Source: Xylogone sp. PMI_703 (Eukaryota > Ascomycota > Leotiomycetes). Taken from it: 64,000 bases of DNA. The stretch is from NCBI GenBank assembly GCA_021399445.1, contig JAJTUQ010000005.1:992001-1056000 (forward strand), given 5' to 3'. Below, one piece after another: positions 42,192-53,515 of this stretch. A program made the translations under genes and the position numbers. The notes under the pieces were generated by a model. That model did not search any database and was not told the DNA's origin. It saw nothing but the letters and a program-made list of their open reading frames with translations. The first letter of the stretch is position 1. Every line of letters starts with the position of its first letter.

Positions 42192-43559
42192 ATGGCAGAC
42201 AACTCCAAACCTCTCATCCTAGCTTGTTCTACCCCCATCATTGGCCATCTCTCTCCCTTCCGAGAAATTTGCCGGCGCATCATTGAACGGGGCTACGATG
42301 TCACTCTCGTGACAGGTTCGGCCTTCAGGCCGCTCGTCGAGGCTATTGGTGCCAACTTCGTTCCTCTCGAAGGCTACGCCGACTTCACCGAGGCAGATAT
42401 CAACGTTCGCTGGGCGGCACGCAATGACCTTCCCCCAGGACCAGAGCAACTACTTTACGACATTGAAAACATCTTCCTCAACAGTATCCCCGAGCAAACC
42501 AATGCACTGCAGCGAGCTACCAAGATCCTCAAGGAAGCCCACCCGGGGCGAAAGATCGTGGTCTTGTCCGAGACATCCTTCTTTGGGTCAATTGCCCTAA
42601 AGCTTGGTGCTGCGGACCCAAGCATCGCAGGAGTCGTAGGAGTTGGCCTTATCCCAATCGTTCTATCCAGCGTTGACCTCGCCCCCTTCGGTCTCGGCCT
42701 CCCACCAGAAAACTCTCCTGAGGGAAAAGCTCGCTATGCGGCCCTCCGACAGCAATTCGACGATCTAATATACAGCAAGCTCATCCCCATCTGCATAGCA
42801 AAGATCAAGGAAGCAGGTGCTGTTAAGCAGTTCCCAGATTTCGCTTTCACACTCGATCTGCCCTACCTGGTCGACGACCGCTTCGTCCAGATGTGCACTC
42901 CCAGCATCGAGTACCACCGCAGCGACGCCCCTCCAACTCTCCGTTTCTCAGGTGGTCTACCCAGGAGCCCAGCCAAGAACGTTACGCACCCACCATGGTG
43001 GGGAGAAATGACCGCCGCCGCCTCTCAGGGTAAGAAGATCGCCTTCGTATGCCAAGGTACGATAGCGATCGACGTGAAAGAGCTTGTGCTCCCAACCCTT
43101 GAAGCATTCAAGTCTAATCCCGAATGGATTGTCGTCGCCTCGCTCGGTCGAAAAGGTCTGACTCTCCCAGATGGAACGGTCGTGCCGGAAAATGCCTACG
43201 TCGAGGACTACATCCTCTTCGACGAGATCCTGCGCTATTCCTCCGTATTCGTGACCAACGGTGGTTACGGCGCCATGCAGCACGGTATTTACAGCGGCGT
43301 GCCAATGATCATGGCTGGTGCTACGGAAGACAAGCCCGAGGTCTCGACCAGAGCAGAGTGGGCTGGTATTGCTGTCAATTTAAGGACGGCTACGCCCACC
43401 TCGGAGCAGATTAAGAACGCCGCTGAGGAGTTGACGACGAATCCAAAGTACAAGAAGAGAGTCGAAGAGCTGCAGGAAGAGATGAAGGGATTCGACCCCG
43501 TGGGAGTGGTGATTTCGAATATTGAGGAGGTTGCTGCTGGCAAGCCGGTCGAGGCATGA
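42192..43559 (+). CDS. MGT-type UDP-glycosyltransferase
   Basis: Single exon, 455 aa, no introns. GT-B fold: the N-terminal half starts with a Rossmann strand and acceptor-side motif (LILACSTPIIGHLSPFREI, TLVTGSAFRPLVEAIGANF). The C-terminal half has the donor-binding signature VFVTNGGYGAMQHGIYSGVP with MAGATEDKPEVSTRAEWAG. This is the pattern of the macrolide/flavonoid MGT family (GT1) rather than sterol glycosyltransferases. It probably glycosylates a small lipophilic or xenobiotic compound; the acceptor is unknown. Lack of introns and resemblance to bacterial MGTs would fit ancient transfer, but the family is widespread in fungi. Base composition is more GC-rich than the flanks, as is usual for single-exon fungal genes. 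Confidence 0.9.
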   Translation: MADNSKPLILACSTPIIGHLSPFREICRRIIERGYDVTLVTGSAFRPLVEAIGANFVPLEGYADFTEADINVRWAARNDLPPGPEQLLYDIENIFLNSIPEQTNALQRATKILKEAHPGRKIVVLSETSFFGSIALKLGAADPSIAGVVGVGLIPIVLSSVDLAPFGLGLPPENSPEGKARYAALRQQFDDLIYSKLIPICIAKIKEAGAVKQFPDFAFTLDLPYLVDDRFVQMCTPSIEYHRSDAPPTLRFSGGLPRSPAKNVTHPPWWGEMTAAASQGKKIAFVCQGTIAIDVKELVLPTLEAFKSNPEWIVVASLGRKGLTLPDGTVVPENAYVEDYILFDEILRYSSVFVTNGGYGAMQHGIYSGVPMIMAGATEDKPEVSTRAEWAGIAVNLRTATPTSEQIKNAAEELTTNPKYKKRVEELQEEMKGFDPVGVVISNIEEVAAGKPVEA

Positions 43560-44014
43560 AGCTTTTATGAATTAGGGGTTACGAAATAAGATGATAATAG
43601 GAGCATCCTCCTGTATAGGCGAATATCCATCTCTAGGGCGTTGGCTACTTCATAGAGAGAGACGGTAGTTTTATGGGTTTTAGATACCACATTCCTATAG
43701 AAATGAATTTTTGTTACTTAGAATTGTATGTTCCAATATACCTCGTCTTCCTTTTAATTAGAAATTATGGCGGGCATCCTATCTAAGACACAAAGATTTC
43801 TTGAACTCATATTCGTCCAATATGTGTAACTAGAACTGAAACAGTCCCCAGTGCTTTCACTGCTTTATTATCGTATTACCAGGGCGTCGTACAATAAAAG
43901 TGATGCAATGCCAAAGAGGAAACCCAGCGACAGAAATATGCGCCTAAAAACGACGCCCTATAAAGAGCAAAACACCTTTTCTAACTCCTGAAAACACACG
44001 TTCTACGAAGATTA
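43560..44014. other. Intergenic between convergent genes
   Basis: 455 bp of AT-rich 3' flanks. Nothing recognisable. Confidence 0.6.
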
Positions 44015-45622
44015 TTATTGCTTGGTTTCTGGATCAGCAATCTCCACTATAGAAGATGTCTCTGATGATGAACACGAAGGGGTGTATATACTGCTTCCAG
44101 GACTACTACTATATTGGAAACCATTAGAAACAACATCCTCACTGGGCTCGTCAATGTGAGGAGGATAGATGGCGTGATTCTCGTCATAGGAAGCATAAGC
44201 GGGGAGCTCCTCGTCGTCAGCCTCACTTCGAATCTCGTCAATAGGATAGTATTGTCGTCGACCGGGAATAGAAACAGGAGGAGTTGGTTCCGGAGGCATG
44301 GATAGCGGAGTTCGTGAGAGGGTACGGGTTTGTTCAGCGTGAACCATGTCATCTACAATAGATACCACGTTCTGAAATTGGGTTATTTCATCGGTCATAG
44401 TGGTTGACATTCCGTCTTCTGCATCGGAGAGCCGGGCAGCCTCCTTCTCTTCATCTTTCTTTTCAGACCTGCGTGAAAATCGAGAGCATAGTTTGGATAA
44501 GGCGGCTCTGAATGCAGCTGGACGACGGGGAGAACGTTCGCGACGAGCCTCTCGCCTTGCTCGTCTCCATTCCTTAAATCCCGTAGGCCGACAAGTACAG
44601 CAGCGCAAGATCAAAGCTGAGATAACTATAAACGGAACTCCCACAATGAGAATGTTCATAATGAGGAGGTATTTAAACAAACGGGGGGAAGTGTGTTCCC
44701 ACCGCTCATGGTAGCCAGGAGTGCATTCATACCTCGGCGGCGCTGGAGGCGCCGGAGGTGCTGGAGGAGTACTATAGGAATTTGCCTGGTCCTGGTGTCC
44801 ATCCTGATGGCCGGTAATCTTGTTAATGACTGTATGAGCAGCATCACTGGCCTTAGAGAACGCAATCTGCGTAACGCATTTAAAGTTATCGCAGTCCGTA
44901 ACACCATGTTGTGACAGAGCATGCTGTTTGATTCTAATGGCTGTTTGCAGCTCCTTGACTTGGTCCTTCAACCATTGAAGCTCAGCAAGCGTCTTGTCCA
45001 AGTTAAATTCGGAATCATCTGGCCCTAGAGAGGATGGGGTGGAGGCTTGGGCATCGTAAACAGTTTTATAAAGAAAACGCGCATGATTGGTCTGATTAAA
45101 GGCCAGCTTAAAGTGAGACCGATCAATTGGCATTCCATCGACAGCTTCGAGATCGAATTCTAATAGTACATGATCAGGTTTGTCACCAGAGTTGATACAT
45201 TGTAAGGACCAAGACGCCGTGACGATGCGCTTGTCGTCGAGAGGTATGTAGCCATGGCCGGGTGTATGACCCGTAGGAGGAACGTATGGGGTAGATAGAG
45301 GTTGGCCATTGATCCTAATATCAGTGTATCCACACACATCGTGGGAGCCGGAGATATCGACTCTGAATACAAGATCTCGGGCCGAAGTGGTATGGTGATC
45401 AGAAAAGGTCGGCCTCACGACGACAACCTCACTTGAAAGGGCTGGATGACGCAGTCAGACCGGTTGCCCTTGTGCACAGTAATACGCCGAGAACAATTTT
45501 CAATTTTGCTTGCAATGATCTAGGAAGGGAACATTACCGGTGTTGTGAGTAGAGCCCGGCTCAGAAGTTGCTGGTGCGACTACAGCGGCGAGGCATAGCA
45601 CGGCCTTCCAAAGGCCCCGCAT
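44015..45622 (-). CDS. Type I membrane protein, function unknown
   Basis: Two exons on the minus strand, 45622-45538 and 45441-44015, with a 96-nt intron (GTAATG...CCAG); 503 aa. Exon 1 codes a signal peptide (MRGLWKAVLCLAAVVAPATS) with cleavage expected near residue 20. The luminal or extracellular part (~20-260) includes Cys residues, an N-glycosylation-type NQTNH and a short helical segment (DKTLAELQWLKDQVKELQ). A Pro-Ala repeat precedes one membrane helix (LLIMNILIVGVPFIVISALI). It is followed by CC-T-C, an Arg-rich stop-transfer segment and a ~170-residue Ser/Asp/Glu cytosolic tail. The layout is that of a surface or Golgi receptor-like protein. I do not recognise the luminal domain. Confidence 0.8.
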
Positions 45623-46318
45623 GGCGGATAGCACAATCAGCAGAAAGGAACGACAAAAATTGAAAACAAAATCAAACAAACAAGAGTATTAGGGTAGCTC
45701 GAAGCCTAAGAACGAGCAAGAGTCCCCTTAGGATCCGAACCGGAGGATTGGGGTGGAGTTTCGAGTAAAGAAAAAGGACTGGAGGGGGACCAAAGAAATG
45801 TGGATGCCTAGAGGGAGATAAATGAGCAGAGGGACAGAGCCGCTGCGCAGCAAAGCTGGCCAGAGCGGGCGCTCCTCACTGCATTGTTGACAGCGTGACA
45901 GCCCCGAAGGAGCCTCTCGGCACTGCTGCGCCCCTTGCTCTAGAGCCGCTGGGCTACTCTAACCATAATCACAAACCCACCAATGCACTGACCACGACCA
46001 GTTCAGGTTGTCGTGATGAAACATTTACCTTGGATAAATCATTGAAGGATGCAGCATTGCCAGCGCCAGAATGTGGTTCGGGGTAGGCACGCTGAGGGGT
46101 TGCTACCCTCAGGATTGAGATAATGGAGAGAAAGTCCGGGACGAGGGCAAGAGCACCGAGGCTGAGAAATGCACAAGTGGTATAGCTAGTCTCCCATAAA
46201 GTAAGCTTAAACTACGGTAACCCACTTCTGTATCAGGTAGCTCTGTCCAGCAATATCAAACCTGGATCAACGGTGCAGAGTGAGGAACATCCACGATTTC
46301 GCACCCAGAGTCAGCACA
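45623..46318. promoter_or_regulatory. Divergent promoter region (membrane protein / LSM4)
   Basis: 696 bp between outward-facing genes. One short ORF (45895-46086) is not convincing. No named regulatory site. Confidence 0.45.
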
Positions 46319-46953
46319 ATGGTACGTTGGCTTCTACTGCCGAAAGCCGATCGAATTGCATTGCATTATACACTCTTTTGTTTTAGTCTATGGATATACT
46401 GACGCTGCCATTTTAGCTGCCCCTCGGTCTGCTCACTGCGGCGCAAGGCCACCCGATGCTAGTAGAGCTCAAGAATGGCGAGACACTAAACGGCCACTTG
46501 GTGACATGCGATACATGGATGAATCTGACATTGAAGGAAGTTGTACAGACCAGCCCGGTATATATGTTCCCGTTCGATTACCTCATTATATCATTTTGAG
46601 CTTTTGCCAAATCCAAAAGATATCCAGCAAGGACTAACATGCCCTTATAGGAGGGTGACAAGTTTTTCCGATTACCAGAAGTCTATGTGAAGGGAAATAA
46701 TGTATGTTTGAATGCTGGAATTGGCTGCAGGTATCGGTTTTTGGTGCTAACAGAAGTCGCCTAGATCAAATACCTACGAGTACCAGATGAAATCATTGAC
46801 CTAGTTAAAGAACAACAACAGGGACAGCAGAGCAGCTACAGAGGTGGCCGTGGTGGCTCCCAGCAGCGTGGTGATCATGGCGGCAGAGGTGGTGACAGAG
46901 GACGTGGTGGGAGAGGTGGAGGGCGGGGTCGTGGAAGAGGGCGGGGAGCATGA
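46319..46953 (+). CDS. LSM4: U6 snRNA-associated Sm-like protein LSm4
   Basis: Four exons: 46319-46321, 46417-46557, 46651-46701 and 46765-46953; 127 aa. Exon 1 is only the ATG; the intron begins immediately (GTACGT). The Sm fold is complete: Sm1 in [20 protein letters not shown] with [19 protein letters not shown], and Sm2 in [19 protein letters not shown]. The tail is an RGG-rich sequence, which is typical of LSm4 and links it to P-bodies. LSm4 belongs to the LSm1-7 ring (mRNA decay) and the LSm2-8 ring (U6 snRNP). Length and order match the family exactly. Confidence 0.95.
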
Positions 46954-47365
46954 ACACCTGTCCAGGAACAACGATGGGAACGAAGCAGATTATACACTAA
47001 TATCATATGTCTTCAAATCTACATAATTGGAAGACATATTAGAGGTAAAGAAAGCCTGGGATGCGAAAGTCAATGCTCTTTCGCCTTCCATATGGCGTTC
47101 AGAGACGCAGGCTGTGCAAGAATGACAGCGCTCTCTAAATGTCTACTATAAAACAGGCTATATCCAGGACTAGAACACCAAAATCCCAATGAACTTATAA
47201 TTGGATATTCTCAAGGTTCCGTGAATTTTCGTTGTGAATTAACCCAAGGCTGAGATTTAATAGTCGCACGTGACTAGACTCACAAGGCTGCCAAGAGTCT
47301 GCCCACCTCGAGAAACTTTAATCGGATGGACGTCCGCATCGCAAAAGGTGCAACGAGGTGTCCCA
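46954..47365. other. Intergenic LSM4 to PPR gene
   Basis: 412 bp. The open frame leading into the PPR gene extends back to 47270 without an ATG, so a small upstream exon is possible. Confidence 0.5.
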
Positions 47366-49281
47366 ATGCAGGGCACTCGAATAGCAATTGACGGGCTATG
47401 GCGTTGCCTATGTCCCTCGGTTGAACCTATCCTCCTTTCCAGGTCGAATCGACTGCCCCCAATTGCAACAAAGGCTACCTATCAACTGCCATCATGTAAA
47501 AACATTGCACTGGCTGGCCTTCAACAGCAATCTCGAAATTTTCACAGCTCCGAGACAACACAATCGCCGCCGCCGAGTCGGAAGCGCACTGTAAGGCACG
47601 GTCCGAAGAAACCCGTAATTGCAGAGAGCGAGAAAGAGGGCAAGGAAGAGGGCAGGGAGGAGCCTAAAGTTAGAAAAACGGAAGGGAAAACTGTTGCTGC
47701 GCTCCATGATCGCCTCAGGTGGTACCGAACTCAAGAAGGCGCCTACGACGACATTGCGACCCTGGTTGAGTACCTCTTAAGGGATAGGAGACAAAAGCCT
47801 AATCTGATACATTACGATGCTCTGATACGGGCAAATTCCGACCCTGAGAGGGGCAGTGTGGAGATCGTAAAAGGGCTATTAGAGGAAATGAAGGAACTGG
47901 GTATTGGTCCTGATGCGGGATTGTACCATGGCGTTTTACAGGTACGTTGTCCCATGTTTTGTGACTATAGTTTAGATTTGGCCAGCTAAATTGTTCTGGT
48001 TCTAGGTCCTGGCTATTCACCCGGATTATATCCTACGAAATGAGGTACTGCACGAGATAAAGCAGAGATGGTTCTCGCTTTCTTCCGAGGGCTGGAATCA
48101 TCTAGTGGTTGGATTACTTCGAGATAAGCAGTTTGAGATGGCTATGGATAAACTAGAGCAGATGATTGCAGAGAACATTCAGGTTCAGCCATGGTTATAC
48201 GACATATTCCTCTGCCAGCTTTGCGAGGCGGATGAGCATGATGAAGCTTTCAGGTTGCTTCAGAATCATGCTATGCAACATGTATCGCCTAGTATGTGGT
48301 ATTACCTGCTAGACCAATTTTGCAGTGTCCATCATGTGAGCGATTCCCAATTGATCTATTTTCGTTCATATACTGACATGCATCCAGTACGAAGGCACAA
48401 GGCTTATCTGGCGTGCACGGGTTGTAACGGATTACCTTAACCCTTCGGATGGCATGTGTACAGCAATCCTAAATCTCTGTGCTCAACATGGGGACCCCGA
48501 ACTTGCCACTTCCGCGGTACAGTTTCTATCATCACGCTGCCCCCTTTCCCTCCATCACTACGAAGCATTACTCGCTGCTTACGTGGGCGTGGAGGATCTC
48601 AGAACTGCTATGCGGATCCTTTCCATCATGTCAAAGGCTGGTATGATACTTGATGCCCCTAGCACGAGACCGCTATACCTTTACTTGAAGTCCAAGCTGG
48701 ACCTCCCCGCAAAAGCATGGGAGATCCTTGAATCCCTCTATGACAATGGCCATGTGATACCTACGGCCGCAGCTAATGTAGTGATTGAGGCGAGCATTGC
48801 AGTGGGTAAATTTGTCGAAGCTGTAGATTTTTACCGGGAGTTATACAAGATTTGTGAAGCAGGTCCGGATAGAAACACATTCAACGTGCTTTTCCAGGGA
48901 GCGACAAAACATAGGAGAAAAGATCTGGCCATGTCCCTTGCTTCCGAAATGCGAGCATACAAGGTCAAACCCGATGATTTAACTTATGACCGCCTGATCC
49001 TGGTATGCTGTCAGGATGAGAATGATTATGAGGATGCCTTCCGCTACTATGAGGAGATGACAACTACTAACCCTGCGTGGTGGTTGAGAGGAGGGACAGC
49101 ATCTACCATTGTGAAGAGATGCACTGTTGCTGGCGACAAACGAGCCTGGGATATATTATCCGAGATGCAGGAGCGAGGTCTTGGGACACATAATTTGAAG
49201 AGCTGGATGCGAGATAATTGGGGTAGAGACGCTAAACCTAGCAATGCAGTGGGAGGGCCAGTAGAGTCTGGAGCTGTATAG
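47366..49281 (+). CDS. Mitochondrial pentatricopeptide-repeat (PPR) protein
   Basis: Three exons, 47366-47941, 48006-48335 and 48388-49281 (introns 64 and 52 nt); 599 aa. The start chosen is the first ATG in frame ([10 protein letters not shown]). The N-terminus is Arg/Ser-rich with [10 protein letters not shown], a typical mitochondrial leader. Repeated ~35-residue helical hairpins fit PPR motifs, for example [11 protein letters not shown] with [20 protein letters not shown], and [20 protein letters not shown] with [16 protein letters not shown] further repeat is [20 protein letters not shown] with [20 protein letters not shown]. Such proteins bind organelle RNAs for processing, stability or translation. 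The specific target is not deducible. Confidence 0.82.
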
Positions 49282-49700
49282 CATGTACGATATTACAAGT
49301 AGCATATACTCTCTCTTGTACAATTATATCCAACACATCTCATTGTAACTTAGGCATTGGCTGCATGTTTATCACCGGATTGGTACAACAAATGTCGATT
49401 CCGCATCCGGCTGAATACTGGTCCAAAGTTATTCTCCGAGCAACAGATAGGAGAGAAGTATACGATTATGACAATGAACAATATGATAGGTCTACCGAGC
49501 ACTCATAATACGCCTAAGATCAGGATTTATCCTTACAAACATGTAACTATTCATGATATGAAAACCCCAATGCCATATCTAAATAAATACCCCAACTCCA
49601 AAGATGTATAAAAATAAAAATACAATGATATCAACCAGACCATAAGCAAACATAACGGAGAACAAAATCCAACCAACGCCGTTCCACAGCCTCTATCCAA
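49282..49700. other. Intergenic between convergent genes
   Basis: About 420 bp of AT-rich 3' flanks. No feature. Confidence 0.55.
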
Positions 49701-50252
49701 TCAACAAACCAGCGAGAAGTTGTTCCTTTCTTCCCTCGTATCAACCTCCTTGGCTTTCAATGTCCTCATCGCATATCGACCAGCTCCGCACCTGTTATTC
49801 CCATCCCTGCCTTCTCGGAGTTCACTTTCTAAAGAATTCATCGCTGCGTTATTGAACCACCGCTTCCACAATTTACGACCAAATCCCCCACGTCCCGTAC
49901 GATATGTCCACCAAGTGGTTTTCATCTTTCGTGGTTTGGGTTGGCCATGGTAGCCTATCATTTCCTCTCAATTAATACTTCCGTCGCAGAATGGCACGGA
50001 AATCAAGATGAACTTACAGCGATTGTTGTGAGCCTTCTTCCTGCGTGTGAACTTGACACATGCATCGCAGTACTTCAATCCCCTGGGCATCCACGGAGCA
50101 AGTCGTCGGTGGAGCGATAGTTCTCCCTCATAGCACTCGCAGTGGCCCCACCATCGTCTCCCAAAGCACCTCCTGCGTGTACGTGCTGGTGGTCGAAGGC
50201 CCTGCCGCTCAGCTTGAGCAACGGCATTTTTGTAAGCAATCTCGTGGCACAT
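49701..50252 (-). CDS. Small Cys/Arg/Trp-rich protein, unrecognised
   Basis: Two exons on the minus strand: exon 1 ending at 50018, intron 50017-49955 (63 nt, GTAAGT...ATAG), exon 2 49954-49701. From the first in-frame ATG (50252) it is 162 aa. The open frame continues upstream to about 50351 and includes plausible coding (HPCEWRNPPSGARCSHNRQM), so the true start is probably in an unseen upstream exon. Cysteine pairs (C-E-C, C-D-A-C) and the upstream C-x7-C-x6-C suggest metal binding. The basic segments (RTRRRCFGRRWWGH, KFTRRKKAHNN) suggest nucleic-acid or nuclear contact. No signal peptide. I do not recognise the family. Confidence 0.5.
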
Positions 50253-51397
50253 TTGGCGATTGTGAGAACATCTCGCGCCTGATGGAGGGTTTCTCCATTC
50301 ACAGGGATGGATTTCGCTATGGGAGAGGGGGACTTCCGAGATCTTGGTCAAGGTGGGGAAGTTGTAAAGAAATTTACTTTTGGGAAACGTTAGACTCTTA
50401 AAACGTTCTGTGAGAAGAGAATTGAGCGCACCATGTCAGACGGAGGCATATCTGATCGTTTACCGGACAGGTAGAGATGATGAGACCGATTATCTCGGGT
50501 GGAAAGGAGGTGAAGAGGGAGAATGAGGTTAAATCGGACATGACTCTGACTTATTCTTGGTGGAATGACTAATCAAAGAAAATGGTCACTTGGACACTTC
50601 AATTGTTAATTTCCAAGCCAATTGCAGAAATATAGAAACCAAAGACTTCAATTGAGAGAATTGGAGGCTCCTTGAATGATTTGAAGAGATATACTTTCCT
50701 TTACAGAATGCGACATCCTCACCTTATATATCACAACCTGCTTACCCAGCGCCATGCTTCCCAGACGCCACGGTATCAAAAGATTCAAGGAGGCAGACTA
50801 ACGCGTCCAGGAACACGAAGTCACAAGACTTGGAGGATGAATCTATGCTAGGCAACGAGGCGGCGCTTATCCTGAAGCGGATCAAGGGTTCAGGGGCCTT
50901 CAGGCTGCAGCACGTGAGGAGCTCCACACCTTAGGCAGAGAGCGGGTTGTGGCCTTAAACCGCTGTCAATAGGTCTTGTCCATGATGCGATTGGGAATGG
51001 TAACGCCTTATGACGGGGATGAAGCTTGGTGGATAGGAATCCACGTGTACAGGATCATCTTGGGGTAAATCATCAAATTGGGTGGAGGTTGGCTCACCAC
51101 GCTGAAGGACTTACTGCGATGGGTAGGTCTTTGTTTGAATAGCCTCCTATGGGTAGGATGCTAAAGACAGATGAAAACTTCATTTTCCTCCATGACAATC
51201 TATCTTTCCTGTCTCTTCTATAATGAGGTATCTCATACATGCATTCACCAATCATCATAACCTTCATCCTAAATAAGTCATCTCACCAGCCAAGTCTCAT
51301 CCTTTACAATCACCCAGATCTCCCTAGGAATATCGCTTCTATCATCAACTCCTAGTTCAAGATCCGTTATCAGTAACACTAAAATGGGATGTATTCA
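50253..51397. other. Intergenic, about 1.1 kb
   Basis: Apart from the likely upstream exon material of the Cys-rich gene (50253-50351), I see only short, unsupported ORFs. No RNA gene or repeat. Confidence 0.5.
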
Positions 51398-51739
51398 CTA
51401 AGAGAGAGGCTTTTTCTTACTTATATAACGAAAGACTTTATCACTCGTCACCTTCTGCACACCTGGATCATTTCCCCCAGCTTGACGCTTGGTTCTATTT
51501 TTCCTGCCTCTTCTCCTCATCCTTCTCTTCTTCTTTAGTAACCGTCTTACATCTGGTATACTAGGGGACCGGGATGTCTTTGACTCTTTCTTGATCTTGA
51601 CATTCTCCTGCAACCGACTTGATCGACGTAATGGCAGGCCCTGTGTATGCTCCTGATCCTGAATATCTTCTCTCTTAACGTGCTCCCAAGTTTCTTCCAT
51701 TTTAATATCTTCCAGTGGCTCGACTTTGACTCTTTCCAT
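51398..51739 (-). CDS. Small basic protein with several SUMO-consensus motifs, unrecognised
   Basis: 113 aa open frame from the ATG at 51739. The N-terminal half has four psi-K-x-E sites in about 50 residues (VKVE, IKME, VKRE, IKKE). The C-terminal half is strongly basic (RLLKKKRRMRRRGRKNRTKR), resembling a nuclear-localisation or nucleic-acid-binding segment. No domain is recognised. Whether it is a real gene is uncertain, but the non-random motif content supports it. Nearby splice sites could extend it upstream. Confidence 0.4.
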   Translation of the reverse strand: MERVKVEPLEDIKMEETWEHVKREDIQDQEHTQGLPLRRSSRLQENVKIKKESKTSRSPSIPDVRRLLKKKRRMRRRGRKNRTKRQAGGNDPGVQKVTSDKVFRYISKKKPLS

Positions 51740-53515
51740 GGTTTTTATGTTACTATCTAGACATGATGTTAGCAATGCAGTAACCCAAATATGTTAAATA
51801 CTGCTCTTTATAATTAGCCCGGGTAGATATACTTTTCTCCAGTACTGGTATCAATGGATGTATATTATGTATCCTCACCAAGTCATTGATACTTGATCGC
51901 CAGTGCCAAATACATGAAGCAGAGAGAGTAAGGGCTATACCCATAACTATTAACCAACTTCAATCACACAGCAAAAAGACTAGTATATATATTCAGCAGC
52001 CACCAAAGCCCATCACCACTGAAAGAAACAATATAGAACACTCTGGCACACCATTACCCCGTGTCACCCATCTATCCACCTCAAACCTCGAAAGACAATC
52101 AAATATACGAATCCACAAAATTCAACGACTTCAAAAAACAAAGAAACAAAGAAAACAAAAAGGAGACAAAAGAAACTCTCGATCCAGATAGATCCCAGTC
52201 TCACGCCCCAAACTCTCTTTGTTTGCTTCCACTCGAAAAAGCACCTCAACCCGAGAACACCCTAGTCCAGTCTAGTCCGATACAGCCCGGTATATAAATC
52301 GAGAACCAAGAACTAAAATATAATGAAGAGATAGTGGCTGCTATCAAAGGCAGGAGGAAATCGAACAAAAAAGGGGCTGGTCTAGATTTCATCTTTGTAT
52401 TCAGAGCACCACGTCATACCAAGTATAAATATAACCCTAACAAAGTAATTGAAAGAGCCACAATCAATAAAAAAGATGAGAACAATGACTACCAGGTACT
52501 GAAATGTGTACCTAATGCTAGAGCCCTTGACCTACCCTTTCGAATCACAGAGAAGCGAGGGGGTCAGGGGGCCCTGAATCCTCTCCAAACTAGCGCACCT
52601 TCCATAGAAACTACAACGAGCGCTAGCAACACCTAATTACTGCGTAACTTTCTACATAGACCCAAATAGGAAACATGCTTTCCAACAAAAGTGGCAAGGA
52701 GTGCCGTGATGGTCTAGTGGTCGTCAGGTCGAACTGCTGCTGGGCGAGGAGGTAAATGCCAATCCTACCTGTATTCAACATGCAGCTAGGGGAGATGTAG
52801 GACATACAGCATACACATATCTGAAACAAAAGATAAAAAAAGCTGTATGGTCCAAACTCTTTTGTCACCTAGGACTTTGCTTTCTTATTTTTTAGATTTG
52901 TTCACTGTTAAATATCAAAGGATAACACATTAAGACGAGTAACACAGGCACAGTATAACAGACACGGCACACAAAACAGCTTGAGATCAAGACCTCTTTT
53001 CATTCGTGACTAAAGGAAATTGGACTAGAGAGACACTAGGAAAAGGCCAAAAAGAGCGCAGCAGCAAATGTCGAGCTATCATAATAAATACAGATCATCC
53101 GAATTAAGACAAGCTTGGACGACGCAGAAAAGGTTGTGCGGTGGGAATTGGTAAGCCGATGGGAATAAAACGAACAGAGCAAAGGAAAAGTTGAGTTATC
53201 TGGCAAACATCGACGCAAAAAAGCCAATTTTTTCTCAAAAAGGGGAGTAAGCCATTCTTTTTTCTCCGTCGTCGTGACTTGCGGAAAAGCAAGAGAACTC
53301 CAAAGATCTGTCTCCATAAGGACAACCCAGCCTCGCAGAAGCATTTATTTGTGAGCGCCCCTCTCCCAAAAAAGTTTCACCCAACATAATACACCTCTCT
53401 CGCAGTTATTAAGGATCAGTGATTAAAGAGACAAAGAAATTGAAAGTAAAATGGCTGCGAGTCGTGCGGCAACTACCATTAAGGAGGTAGGTCCTGAAGA
53501 TTAACGTTGGGTATC
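51740..53515. other. Intergenic, 1.8 kb
   Basis: Open frames near 52061-52636 are A-rich and lack family features. A tRNA-His-like 5' fragment lies at 52703-52721. The right side is the 3' flank of the septin gene. No other feature. Confidence 0.45.
52703..52721 (+). pseudogene. tRNA-His-like 5' fragment
   Basis: The 18 bases GCCGTGATGGTCTAGTGG resemble the 5' acceptor strand plus A box of a fungal tRNA-His. No anticodon arm, T arm or matching 3' acceptor strand follows within the next 150 bases. It is either a broken tRNA copy or chance. Confidence 0.3.

Noticed and set aside
34000..46000. Secondary-metabolite cluster around the glycosyltransferase
   Set aside because: No backbone synthase (PKS, NRPS, terpene cyclase) or pathway regulator nearby; neighbours are housekeeping genes.
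46844..47026. 60-codon open frame at the LSM4 3' end
   Set aside because: Shadow of the RGG-coding exon read in another frame.
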